Source: Firmicutes bacterium ADurb.Bin467 (GTDB taxonomy: Bacteria > Bacillota > Clostridia > Christensenellales > Aristaeellaceae). From it: a DNA stretch of 5,950 nt. This document shows, one piece after another, positions 1-5,576 of this stretch. The DNA lies in NCBI GenBank assembly GCA_002068815.1, contig MWAC01000064.1:1-5950 (forward strand), written 5' to 3'. Position 1 is the first letter of the stretch, and every line of letters begins with the position of its first letter. The translations under genes were made by a program, and so were the position numbers. Below the pieces are notes generated by a model, which saw nothing but the letters and a program-made list of their open reading frames with translations, was not told the origin of the DNA and did not search any database.

Positions 1-1
1 C

Positions 2-526
2 GAGGACGCGGGCGCGGCGGTCGTCATCGGGACGACCGGGTATACCGCGGAACAGGTCGCGTCGATCCGCGCGGCGGCCGGGCGCGTGCCGATCGTGCAC
101 AGCTCGAACTACTCGCTCGGCGTCGCGGTGCTCCGTCGCGCGCTGCAGTCGGTCGGGCCGCTGCTTCTCGAGGCCGGGTTCGACGCGGAGATCGTCGAGG
201 CGCACCACAGCCAGAAGGCCGACGCGCCCAGCGGCACCGCGAAGGCGCTTTTGACCGCGATCGACCCGGACGGCGACTACCGGCGCGTCTACGGCCGCGA
301 GGGGTTCACGGGCGAGCGCGGCAAGGAGATCGGCGTGCACGCCGTCCGCGGCGGCACCGAGGCGGGCGAGCACCGCGTGTGCTTCTTCGGGAACAACGAG
401 CTCTTGGAGTTCCGGCACGAGGCCGCGACGAGGCGCGTGTTTGCCGCCGGGGCCGTCAAGGCGCTCGACTTCATCGTAGGCAAGGCGCCCGGGCTCTATA
501 CCATCGACGACGTTTTAGGTCTTTAG
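2..526 (+). CDS. dapB: 4-hydroxy-tetrahydrodipicolinate reductase, 3' part
   Basis: DapB reduces 4-hydroxy-tetrahydrodipicolinate with NAD(P)H to tetrahydrodipicolinate in cytoplasmic lysine/diaminopimelate synthesis. The 5' end lies outside the window; the open frame runs from base 2 to the TAG at 524-526 and gives 174 residues, against about 250 for a full protein. Visible residues 10-13 are GTTG, the end of the nucleotide-binding fold. Residues 37-43 (SNYSLGV) match the family SLG segment. Residues 63-81 hold the family signature with the catalytic pair His68-His69, Lys72 and the substrate-binding run DAPSGTA. Residues EIGVHAVRGG and the closing GLYTIDDVLGL also fit the family. A GTG at 86 is internal and not a start, because the homology continues upstream of it. 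The next gene, dapH, starts 9 bp after the stop, so the two are co-transcribed. Identification is secure; only the N-terminus is missing. Confidence 0.96.
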   Translation, partial: EDAGAAVVIGTTGYTAEQVASIRAAAGRVPIVHSSNYSLGVAVLRRALQSVGPLLLEAGFDAEIVEAHHSQKADAPSGTAKALLTAIDPDGDYRRVYGREGFTGERGKEIGVHAVRGGTEAGEHRVCFFGNNELLEFRHEAATRRVFAAGAVKALDFIVGKAPGLYTIDDVLGL

Positions 527-530
527 GAGG
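525..530 (+). promoter_or_regulatory. dapH ribosome binding site overlapping the dapB stop
   Basis: A full AGGAGG overlaps the last two bases of the dapB TAG and lies 5 nt before the dapH ATG at 536. The overlap of stop codon and Shine-Dalgarno suggests translational coupling of the two genes. The motif is read directly; coupling is inferred. Confidence 0.85.
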
Positions 531-535
531 ATTTC

Positions 536-1228
536 ATGAACGCCGAGGAGATTATCCGCTTTATCCACGACGCAAAGAAAAAGACGCCGGTCAAGGCGTA
601 TGTGAAGGCCCGGGCGCCGATCGCGTTTGAAAACTGCAAGGTGTTCGGCGCGGGCGACCTGATCGTGTTCGGCGAGTGGGCCGACGTCGGGCCGCAGCTC
701 GAGCGATACGCGGCGGTCATCGAGGACGTCGTCGTCGAGAGCGACCGCCGCAACAGCGCCGTGCCGCTTCTCGACCTCAAGGGGATCAACGCGCGCATCG
801 AGCCGGGCGCCACGATCCGCGACCGGGTCGAGATCGGCGACCGCGCGGTCATCATGATGGGCGCGGTGATCAACATCGGCGCGGTCGTCGGTTCGGACAC
901 GATGATCGACATGAACGCCGTGCTCGGCGGCCGCGCGATCGTCGGCAACCGCTGCCACATCGGCGCGGGCGCGGTGCTCGCGGGCGTCGTCGAGCCGGCG
1001 AGCGCGACGCCGGTCGTCGTCGAGGACGACGTATTGATCGGCGCGAACGCGGTCGTCATCGAGGGCGTGCGCGTGGGCCGCGGCGCGGTCATCGCCGCCG
1101 GCAGCGTCGTGATACACGACGTCCCCGAAAACGCCGTCGTCGCGGGCGTCCCCGGGCGCGTGATCAAGACGAAGGACGAGCAGACGGAGAAAAAGACCGC
1201 GCTCGTCGACGCGCTGAGAGCCCTTTAA
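536..1228 (+). CDS. dapH: 2,3,4,5-tetrahydropyridine-2,6-dicarboxylate N-acetyltransferase
   Basis: DapH transfers acetyl from acetyl-CoA to tetrahydrodipicolinate, the first step of the acetylase variant of the diaminopimelate pathway used by many Bacillota. The protein has 230 residues, close to the 236 of Bacillus DapH. Residues 1-85 form the alpha-helical DapH N-terminal domain ([20 protein letters not shown], then VFGEWADV and [15 protein letters not shown]). From about residue 85 to 205 run left-handed beta-helix hexapeptide repeats with isoleucine/valine at every sixth position, including [41 protein letters not shown] and [12 protein letters not shown]. The closing [11 protein letters not shown] is the usual end of the repeat coil. 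The start is fixed by AGGAGG 5 nt upstream. It follows dapB directly in the same operon. The sequence distinguishes it from succinyl-type DapD through the DapH N-terminal domain and the VLAGVVEP segment. Confidence 0.96.
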   Translation: MNAEEIIRFIHDAKKKTPVKAYVKARAPIAFENCKVFGAGDLIVFGEWADVGPQLERYAAVIEDVVVESDRRNSAVPLLDLKGINARIEPGATIRDRVEIGDRAVIMMGAVINIGAVVGSDTMIDMNAVLGGRAIVGNRCHIGAGAVLAGVVEPASATPVVVEDDVLIGANAVVIEGVRVGRGAVIAAGSVVIHDVPENAVVAGVPGRVIKTKDEQTEKKTALVDALRAL

Positions 1229-1251
1229 CAACGGATGTCCGCCTCGGAAGC

Positions 1252-1315
1252 GATATGCTCCCCCTATAGCGACAGTGGGTTTTGATTCCCACCGCCGCCG
1301 TAGGGGGAGCATATC
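1252..1315. repeat. Perfect 15-bp inverted repeat with nested hairpin between convergent operons
   Basis: Left arm 1252-1266 (GATATGCTCCCCCTA) and right arm 1301-1315 are exact reverse complements, separated by 34 bp. Inside, GTGGG (1275-1279) and CCCAC (1288-1292) can form a second 5-bp stem with an 8-nt loop, leaving internal loops of 8 nt on each side (1267-1274 and 1293-1300). It sits between the ends of dapH and the convergent CD1247-type gene, where a bidirectional terminator would be expected. Neither side has a T-tract, so it is not a classical intrinsic terminator. It could be a terminator of an atypical kind, a structured intergenic repeat, or a MITE-like element with 15-bp terminal inverted repeats. 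No clear target-site duplication flanks it. The repeat itself is certain; its role is open. Confidence 0.85.
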
Positions 1316-1331
1316 ATCGACGGGCGATGCG

Positions 1332-1847
1332 TTATTTCGTCTTGTCGGTCCTCTTTGCGATCGGCGCGTTCTCGGGCCCGAGCGGGTTCAGCGGCACCTC
1401 TTTTTCGCAGAGGGGGCACTTGTAGAGCGCGTCCGGGGCGTCGCTGCCCTCGAGCGGGGCGAAGAACAGCTTGCCGCACTCCGGGCAGATGCTGCCGATC
1501 AGCGCCTCCTCCTCGGCGCTCTCGGCGCGCTTCGGGCTCAACACGCGCAGGCCTTCCTCCGGGGCGAACTCCTCGTCGTCGAAGTCGTCGTCCTCGTCGT
1601 CGGAGAACTCGACGCTGCCCTCCTCGGAGTCGTGCATCGCCTCGAGGTCCTCGAGGTCCTCGTCGATGCTCTCGACGAAGTCGTTCAACTCGCTCAAGTC
1701 CTCGCGCATGTCGCCGAGCTCGTCGAGCACGCCCTCGAGCGCGTCGACGATGCCCTTCAGGAGCTTTGCGTTTGCGGATTCCTGATCGAGCTCCATGCTG
1801 CTGACCAGGCCGCGGAGATAGCCGATTTTCTCTGACAGGTCTGCCAT
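1332..1847 (-). CDS. CD1247-type acidic coiled-coil/zinc-ribbon protein of unknown function
   Basis: This 171-residue protein resembles the clostridial family named after CD1247, defined by its N-terminal domain; no biochemical role is established that I know of. Residues 1-70 are predicted helical and heptad-like, starting MADLSEKIGYLRGL and containing the family-like DFVESIDEDLEDLE. Residues 75-99 are a strongly acidic low-complexity linker rich in Asp and Glu. Residues 121-147 form a probable zinc ribbon with Cys121, Cys124, Cys144 and Cys147 (CPEC and CPLC). The tail is short and ends in TDKTK. No signal peptide or membrane segment is seen, so it is probably cytoplasmic. A GTG three codons upstream (1856) is open but lies inside the Shine-Dalgarno, so the ATG at 1847 is chosen. 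It is the last gene of the peptidase-efp operon, 71 bp after the efp stop. The family call comes from remembered sequence pattern and synteny; a function linked to EF-P or translation is only inference. Confidence 0.8.
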   Translation of the reverse strand: MADLSEKIGYLRGLVSSMELDQESANAKLLKGIVDALEGVLDELGDMREDLSELNDFVESIDEDLEDLEAMHDSEEGSVEFSDDEDDDFDDEEFAPEEGLRVLSPKRAESAEEEALIGSICPECGKLFFAPLEGSDAPDALYKCPLCEKEVPLNPLGPENAPIAKRTDKTK

Positions 1848-1855
1848 GATTGTCA

Positions 1856-1861
1856 CCTCCT
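1856..1861 (-). promoter_or_regulatory. Ribosome binding site that sets the start of the CD1247-type gene
   Basis: On the minus strand AGGAGG lies 8 nt before the ATG at 1847. The upstream in-frame GTG at 1856 would begin inside this motif and have no site of its own, so the ATG is favoured. The motif also contains the last two codons of a 15-codon ORF whose TGA follows directly at 1853-1855. Confidence 0.85.
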
Positions 1862-1869
1862 GCGAAACA

Positions 1870-1889
1870 GGGCGGCCATCCAGCCGCCC
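1870..1889 (-). other. Intercistronic hairpin between efp and the CD1247-type gene
   Basis: GGGCGGC at 1870-1876 and GCCGCCC at 1883-1889 form a perfect 7-bp GC-only stem with a 6-nt loop. On the transcribed minus strand it lies 8 nt ahead of the AGGAGG of the downstream gene and is followed by TGTTTCGC, too weak a T-run for a confident terminator. It may tune expression of the last gene relative to efp, or act as an RNA processing or stability element. The stem is seen; the role is inferred. Confidence 0.5.
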
Positions 1890-1918
1890 ATATCCATCAT
1901 GTGCGACCGGGGTTCCGG

Positions 1919-2479
1919 TTATGCGCGGCCCAGGTACTCGCCGCCGTTGCGGGTGTCGATGCGAAGCTTGTCGCCGATTTCGATGAACAGAGGCACCTGC
2001 AGCGTAAAGCCCGTCTCGACGGTCGCGGGCTTCGTGGTGTTCGCGGCGGTGTCGCCCTTGAAGCCCGGCTCGGTGTTGGTCACCTCGAGCTCGACGAAGT
2101 TCGGCGCCTCGACGCTGAACGGCGCGCCCTTGAAGAAGCGGACCGTCACGTTCGTGTTCTCCTTGACGAAGGGGATCGCGTCCTCGACCTGCTCCTGCGT
2201 CAAGGGCATCTGGTCGAAGGTCTCGAGGTCCATGAAGTAATACATATCCCCGTCGCTGTAGAGGTACTGCATCTCCTTGGTCTCGATATGCGCCTTGGGC
2301 AATTTGTCCGTGGGGTTGAACGTGCGCTCGATGACGGCGCCCGTCACGATGTTTTTCAGCTTCGTGCGCACAAACGCCGCGCCCTTGCCGGGCTTGACGT
2401 GCAGAAAGTTGACGACGGTCCAGATGCCGAAGTCCATTTCAATGGTGACGCCGTTTCTGAAATCGCTCGCGTTGATCAT
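1919..2479 (-). CDS. efp: Translation elongation factor P
   Basis: EF-P binds between the P and E sites of stalled ribosomes and promotes peptide bond formation at polyproline stretches. The 186-residue length is typical. Residues 1-65 are the KOW-like N-terminal domain; the loop [10 protein letters not shown] carries Lys32 at the tip, the residue that is post-translationally modified in many bacteria (5-aminopentanol in Bacillus, beta-lysine in E. coli). The context PGKG with Pro30 fits the lysine-type EF-P rather than the arginine-type. Residues 66-127 and 128-186 are the two OB domains, the last containing [22 protein letters not shown] and ending GGEYLGRA. The start is fixed by AGGAGG at 2487-2492, 7 nt upstream. 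It lies 32 bp downstream of the M24 peptidase, the same order as yqhT-efp in Bacillus. No dedicated modification gene is in the window, so the modification state cannot be told. Identification is secure. Confidence 0.98.
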   Translation of the reverse strand: MINASDFRNGVTIEMDFGIWTVVNFLHVKPGKGAAFVRTKLKNIVTGAVIERTFNPTDKLPKAHIETKEMQYLYSDGDMYYFMDLETFDQMPLTQEQVEDAIPFVKENTNVTVRFFKGAPFSVEAPNFVELEVTNTEPGFKGDTAANTTKPATVETGFTLQVPLFIEIGDKLRIDTRNGGEYLGRA

Positions 2480-2486
2480 GGGGTTG

Positions 2487-2492
2487 CCTCCT
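2487..2492 (-). promoter_or_regulatory. efp ribosome binding site
   Basis: A full AGGAGG on the minus strand, 7 nt before the efp ATG and 19 bp after the stop of the upstream peptidase gene. It confirms the efp start and supports independent strong initiation inside the operon. Confidence 0.85.
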
Positions 2493-2511
2493 CAAATAAA
2501 ATGTAAAAGGT

Positions 2512-3579
2512 TTAAAGCTCGATCAGCTGCTTCGGCGCGTCGATCGGGTTGATGAACCCGTCCGGGGTCAGGATTGCCATGTCCTCGATACGGCATCCGC
2601 CGAGACCCGGGATGTACGCGCCGGGCTCGACCGTCACGACGTGGCCGGGCCGAAGCGCCGTCCTGTCGCCGGCGCCGAGCCGCGGCTGCTCGTGGATGAA
2701 GAGGCCGACCCCGTGGCCGAGCGCGTGGCCGAACGCGCCGGGGTAGCGCGCCTCGAGGAAATCGCGCGCGATGCGGTCGACGTCCTCGCAGACCGCGCCG
2801 GGCTTGACGGCCGGGAGCGCGAGAAGCTGCGCCTCGAGCACGGCCTCGTAGAGCGCGCGGAGGTCCTTCCCGATATGCCCGATGCCCACGGTGCGCGTCA
2901 TGTCCGAGCGGTAGCCGTCGACGGTCGCGCCGAAGTCGAGCGTCAGAAGCTCCCCGGACTTCAATACGCGCCGCCCCGCGACCGCGTGCGGCAGCGAGCC
3001 GTTTTCGCCCGCGCAGGCGATCGTGTCGAACGCCTCGCCCTCGCTCCCGAGCGCGAGCATCTCGTAGTTGAGCGCGATCTTGACGTCCATCTCGGTCATG
3101 CCGACGCGGATGCGGCCGAGTATGTTCGAAAAAGCGCGGCAGGCGATCGACGCGGCCTTCAGAATCGACGCGACCTCGTTTTCGTCCTTGACCGCGCGAA
3201 GCTCCTCCGGGATTCGGGCGAGCGGGGCGAGCCTGTCGTCGCCGCCGAGCTCCCGGGACAGCGCCTGATGGTCGTCGTAGCTCAGGACATTCGTCTCGAC
3301 CGCGAGCTTGTCGGCGTCCGAGCGCCGGAACAGCTCGGCGACGAGCGCCTCGACCGACTTTCCCATGCGCGTCCGCACGCACTCAAAGCCCGGCGCCTGA
3401 AGCCCGGCCTGCTCGACATAGCGGAAATCCGTCAGGATCGCGCGCACATTTTCGGACACGAACAGGCAGCCCTCGCCGGTGTACCCGGTCAGGTAGCGGA
3501 TGTTCTCGCGCCGGTGAATCAGCGCCGCGAACAGCCCCCGCGCGCGCAAAGCGTCCAGAAATCTCTCCAAGCGGCTCAT
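2512..3579 (-). CDS. M24B Xaa-Pro aminopeptidase/dipeptidase family protein
   Basis: A 355-residue metallopeptidase expected to cleave the bond before proline in peptides (aminopeptidase P or prolidase type), cytoplasmic. Residues 1-125 are the creatinase/prolidase N-terminal domain, including the family segment IRYLTGYTG. Residues 130-350 are the pita-bread M24 fold. All five dinuclear metal ligands are present: Asp215 (TLDFG), Asp226 (YRSD), His289 (LGHGVG), Glu318 (VEPG) and Glu332 (RIED). The supporting histidines His198 (SLPHA) and His296 (FIHE) are also present. Length matches Bacillus YqhT (about 353) rather than the longer E. coli PepP or PepQ. The open frame extends four codons upstream to an ATG at 3591, but GGAGG at 3585-3589 lies within that extension and points to the ATG at 3579. 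It is the first gene of the peptidase-efp operon. Exact specificity (tripeptide versus dipeptide) cannot be read from sequence. Confidence 0.94.
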   Translation of the reverse strand: MSRLERFLDALRARGLFAALIHRRENIRYLTGYTGEGCLFVSENVRAILTDFRYVEQAGLQAPGFECVRTRMGKSVEALVAELFRRSDADKLAVETNVLSYDDHQALSRELGGDDRLAPLARIPEELRAVKDENEVASILKAASIACRAFSNILGRIRVGMTEMDVKIALNYEMLALGSEGEAFDTIACAGENGSLPHAVAGRRVLKSGELLTLDFGATVDGYRSDMTRTVGIGHIGKDLRALYEAVLEAQLLALPAVKPGAVCEDVDRIARDFLEARYPGAFGHALGHGVGLFIHEQPRLGAGDRTALRPGHVVTVEPGAYIPGLGGCRIEDMAILTPDGFINPIDAPKQLIEL

Positions 3580-3584
3580 GACTG

Positions 3585-3589
3585 CCTCC
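3585..3589 (-). promoter_or_regulatory. Ribosome binding site that sets the peptidase start
   Basis: GGAGG on the minus strand lies 5 nt before the ATG at 3579. It falls inside the alternative four-codon extension from 3591, which has no upstream site, so the shorter start is preferred. Confidence 0.75.
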
Positions 3590-3609
3590 ATCCATTGACA
3601 TACAAAGCC

Positions 3610-3638
3610 ATTCTATCACACTGTATGTGAATTTTCCA
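3610..3638 (-). promoter_or_regulatory. Probable extended -10 promoter of the peptidase-efp operon with embedded palindrome
   Basis: On the minus strand TAGAAT (3610-3615) is preceded by TG plus one base, giving the extended -10 TGATAGAAT. A weak -35 (TGGAAA, 3633-3638) lies 17 bp upstream. Transcription would begin near 3603, about 24 nt before the peptidase ATG. The spacer holds a perfect inverted repeat, TCACA (3616-3620) and TGTGA (3626-3630) around 5 bp, a possible operator. It lies just after the ffs terminator, so the operon most likely has its own promoter. Motifs are seen; activity is inferred. Confidence 0.5.
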
Positions 3639-3662
3639 GTATTCGGCGAAAAAAATGGCCAT

Positions 3663-3680
3663 AAAAAAGCCCCACAGGCT
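3663..3680 (-). terminator. Intrinsic terminator at the 3' end of ffs
   Basis: On the minus strand the closing strand of the SRP RNA outer helix (GCCTGTGG) is followed by GGC and six T residues (3663-3668). A small local hairpin, AGCC with GGCT around 5 nt, could also form directly before the T-run. Either stem with the T-tract gives a plausible terminator that isolates ffs from the peptidase operon. Confidence 0.7.
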
Positions 3681-3800
3681 CGAATCAGGCAAACCCCGCG
3701 GCGCGCGTCAACATCCGTTTAGTGCTGCTGCCTTCCGGCCCTGACACGATTCGCAGCATGACGCCGCACGGGACCCGATCGTCATCGCCCGTGGAACAGT
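3664..3800 (-). ncRNA. ffs: Signal recognition particle RNA, small bacterial (4.5S-like) type
   Basis: This RNA pairs with Ffh to form the particle that targets nascent membrane proteins to FtsY and the translocon. The hallmark helix 8 core is at 3722-3747 on the minus strand: GTGTCAGG, then GCC-GGAA-GGC with the GGAA tetraloop at 3733-3736, then AGCAGCAC, the asymmetric-loop motif bound by Ffh. Outer pairing supports a single long rod: 3787-3794 (CCACGGGC) pairs with 3672-3679 over 8 bp including one G-U; 3773-3779 pairs with 3684-3690; GCGGCG pairs with CGCCGC nearer the core. No room or sequence for an Alu domain is seen, so it is the small type, about 135 nt. The 5' end is estimated from the promoter; the 3' end is the T-run at 3663-3668. 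It lies between lonB and the peptidase operon rather than beside dnaX as in Bacillus. The motif is unmistakable; exact ends are approximate. Confidence 0.93.
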
Positions 3801-3804
3801 GGGT

Positions 3805-3833
3805 AGTATAGCACAGACGGGGCAATTTTGCAA
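3805..3833 (-). promoter_or_regulatory. Sigma-A promoter of ffs
   Basis: On the minus strand TTGCAA (3828-3833) and TATACT (3805-3810) are separated by exactly 17 bp. Transcription would start near 3797-3800, directly before the first strand of the SRP RNA outer helix. The -35 box begins only 3 bp past the lonB stop codon. This is the best housekeeping promoter in the window and fits a constitutively needed RNA. Confidence 0.85.
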
Positions 3834-3836
3834 GCT

Positions 3837-5489
3837 CTAATTTTCCGCAGCCTTCGCCGCAAACAATCCCTCTGCGCGCGCGGGGCGGGGGAGCGCCTCG
3901 CTTTCCGCGGTCAAAAGCGACAGCGCCTGCGAAAGCGTCTTAACCGGCACGACCTCGATCGCGCAGCCGGGGGCTTCGGCCCGGTTGTCCCACGGGACGA
4001 GCACGCGCTTCAAGCCCATCCGCTCCGCCGCGCGCACCTTCGCCTTGACGCCGCCGACCGGCAGCACGAAGCCCTTGATCGAGATTTCGCCGGTCATCGC
4101 GGCGTCGTTCGCGACCGGGACGCCGGCGATCGCCGAGTGGATCGCCGCCGCCATCGCGAGCCCCGCCGACGGGCCGTCGACCATCGCGCCGCCGGGGAAG
4201 TTCACGTGCACGTCGTAGCGCGTGACGGGGACGCCGAGCCGCCCGAGCGCGGTCTTCGCGGCCTCGGCGGAGTCCATCGCGAGCCCGGATCGCTGCAGAG
4301 TCCTTCCGCGGCCGTCTCGCACCTCCTCGCGGTCGACGACCCCGGTCACGCAGAGCTTCCCGGTGCCCGGCTTCGCGGCGGCCTCGGCGCGTATGACGGC
4401 ACCGACCTCCGCGCCGCTGACCGCGAGCGCGTTGACGAGCCCCGGCTCGCCCGACTCCGGCATCGACGGCTCGCGCCGAAGCGTCAGCCGCGAGCAGTTG
4501 GCGACGTACTCGACGTCCGCCGCCGCGATCTCCGCGCGCTTCTCCATTCTGGCCGAGGCCGCGGCGAGCTGGACTAGGTTGACCGCGGTGCGCGCGCTGT
4601 CGGAGTACATGGCGATCAGATCGGCGTTCGCGTCCGAGAGCGCGTAGCTCGCGCGCGACGCGGCGTTTTTCGCGACCAGCTGCAATTCCTCCCGCTCGAG
4701 CGGCCGGAAGAATATCTCCATGCAGCGCGAGCGGAGCGCCGAGGGAAGGTCGGACGGGCTCCGCGTCGTCGCGCCGATCAGCCGGAAGTCCGCCGGCAGC
4801 CCGTTTTTGAACACGTCGTGTATGTGCGCGGGAATCTTTGTGTCGGTCGGGCTGTAATAGGCGCTGTCGAAGCGCACGACGCGGTCCTCGAGCACCTTGA
4901 GCAGCTTGTTCATCTGCACGGGGTGCATCTCGCCGATCTCGTCCAGGAACAGCACGCCGCCGTGCGCGCGCGTGACCGCCCCCTCCTTCGGCTGCGGCAC
5001 GCCGTTCTGCCCGAGCGGGCCCGCGCCCTGGTAGATCGGGTCGTGGACGCTGCCGAACAGCGGGTCGGCGATCGAACGCTCGTCGAAGCGTATGCTCGTC
5101 GCGTCGATCTCGACAAAGGGCGCGTCCTTGCGGAACGGCGTGCCCTCCGAGAGCTTCGCGGCCTCCAGCGCGAGCCGCGCCGCGCACGTCTTTCCGATGC
5201 CCGGCGGGCCGTAGACGATCACGTGCTGCGGGTTCTCGCCGAAGAGCACCGCCTTCAGCGCGCGCACGCCCTCCTCCTGGCCCACGATTTCCTCGAACGC
5301 GCGCGGCCTAACCGTCTCGTTCAACGGCTTTGTCAGGTGGATCGCGCGCATGCGCCGGAGCCTGTCGAGCTCGACCCCGCCGGGCTCCGCGCGCGGGCGC
5401 GCCTCGCGCTCCCTCTGAAGCTGGCGCAGGAAGTACGCGCCGACGACGAGGCTGATCAAAATCTGCAGAATTGTCAATGCCAGTGCCAT
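3837..5489 (-). CDS. lonB: ATP-dependent protease LonB, membrane-anchored, sporulation-associated family
   Basis: LonB is an AAA+ serine protease with a Ser-Lys dyad; in Bacillus subtilis (YsxF) it is made in the forespore under sigma-F. The protein has 550 residues, against about 552 in Bacillus. Residues 3-22 form one membrane segment (LALTILQILISLVVGAYFLR), after which the chain is basic and probably cytoplasmic. The AAA+ module spans about 55-335, with Walker A GPPGIGKT (94-101), Walker B FLDE with Asp183-Glu184, the Bacillus-like SVHDPIYQGAGPLGQ, and LRSRC near residue 252 as arginine finger/sensor region. The Lon protease domain spans about 345-525, with catalytic Ser441 in DGPSAG and Lys484, 43 residues later as in E. 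coli Lon. The large substrate-binding N-domain of LonA is absent. The frame is open to 5702, but GGAGGG at 5494-5499 and the membrane segment place the start at 5489. It is followed immediately by the ffs promoter and faces hpf divergently. Confidence 0.95.
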   Translation of the reverse strand: MALALTILQILISLVVGAYFLRQLQREREARPRAEPGGVELDRLRRMRAIHLTKPLNETVRPRAFEEIVGQEEGVRALKAVLFGENPQHVIVYGPPGIGKTCAARLALEAAKLSEGTPFRKDAPFVEIDATSIRFDERSIADPLFGSVHDPIYQGAGPLGQNGVPQPKEGAVTRAHGGVLFLDEIGEMHPVQMNKLLKVLEDRVVRFDSAYYSPTDTKIPAHIHDVFKNGLPADFRLIGATTRSPSDLPSALRSRCMEIFFRPLEREELQLVAKNAASRASYALSDANADLIAMYSDSARTAVNLVQLAAASARMEKRAEIAAADVEYVANCSRLTLRREPSMPESGEPGLVNALAVSGAEVGAVIRAEAAAKPGTGKLCVTGVVDREEVRDGRGRTLQRSGLAMDSAEAAKTALGRLGVPVTRYDVHVNFPGGAMVDGPSAGLAMAAAIHSAIAGVPVANDAAMTGEISIKGFVLPVGGVKAKVRAAERMGLKRVLVPWDNRAEAPGCAIEVVPVKTLSQALSLLTAESEALPRPARAEGLFAAKAAEN

Positions 5490-5493
5490 TTTG

Positions 5494-5499
5494 CCCTCC
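5494..5499 (-). promoter_or_regulatory. Ribosome binding site that sets the lonB start
   Basis: GGAGGG on the minus strand ends 4 nt before the ATG at 5489. The upstream open frame to 5702 has no such site and overlaps hpf and its promoter, so this is taken as the true start. The spacing is slightly short. Confidence 0.75.
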
Positions 5500-5518
5500 G
5501 AATTGCATGCTGTGCGGA

Positions 5519-5546
5519 TAGTTTTGGCCGGGCGCGGGAAAATATG
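5519..5546 (-). promoter_or_regulatory. Weak candidate forespore-type promoter of lonB
   Basis: On the minus strand GCCAAAACTA (5519-5528) agrees with the sigma-F -10 consensus GGnnAnAHTR at all but the second G. A -35-like GATTA lies 18 bp further upstream, one or two bases too far and with one mismatch. A start near 5512 would leave a leader of about 22 nt. The position fits the known sigma-F control of Bacillus lonB, but the match is imperfect and could be chance. No convincing sigma-A promoter was found in its place. Confidence 0.25.
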
Positions 5547-5576
5547 TAATCTTTTTGAATTTTCGGCGAAGCCCCG

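Noticed and set aside
86..526. GTG at 86 as a possible start of a short DapB.
   Set aside because: DapB-like sequence, including the GTTG segment, continues upstream to the window edge, so this is an internal valine.
1275..1293. Resemblance of the inner hairpin to a tRNA or tmRNA T-arm (GTGGG, T-rich loop, CCCAC).
   Set aside because: The loop has 8 nt and lacks the TTCGA core, there are no D-arm or anticodon arms, and there is no CCA-type acceptor end.
515..1312. Long minus-strand open frame (265 codons) opposite dapH, and similar long frames on both strands of the other genes.
   Set aside because: The translation is Arg/Asp/His-rich low complexity typical of antisense frames in GC-rich DNA, it lacks a ribosome binding site, and dapH on the other strand is a clear match to its family.
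1560..1680. Repeated TCGTCG and CCTCGAGGT units suggesting a tandem repeat.
   Set aside because: They are the codons of the Asp/Glu-rich linker and coiled region of the CD1247-type protein and form no regular array.
2641..3630. 329-codon plus-strand open frame opposite the peptidase gene.
   Set aside because: It is an antisense shadow of a well-supported M24 peptidase, shows no recognisable domain and begins without a ribosome binding site.
3651..3668. ATGGCCAT palindrome flanked by A/T runs next to the ffs end as a second terminator.
   Set aside because: The 4-bp-arm palindrome has no loop to fold as a hairpin; the T-runs are explained by the ffs terminator and the adjoining AT-rich promoter DNA.
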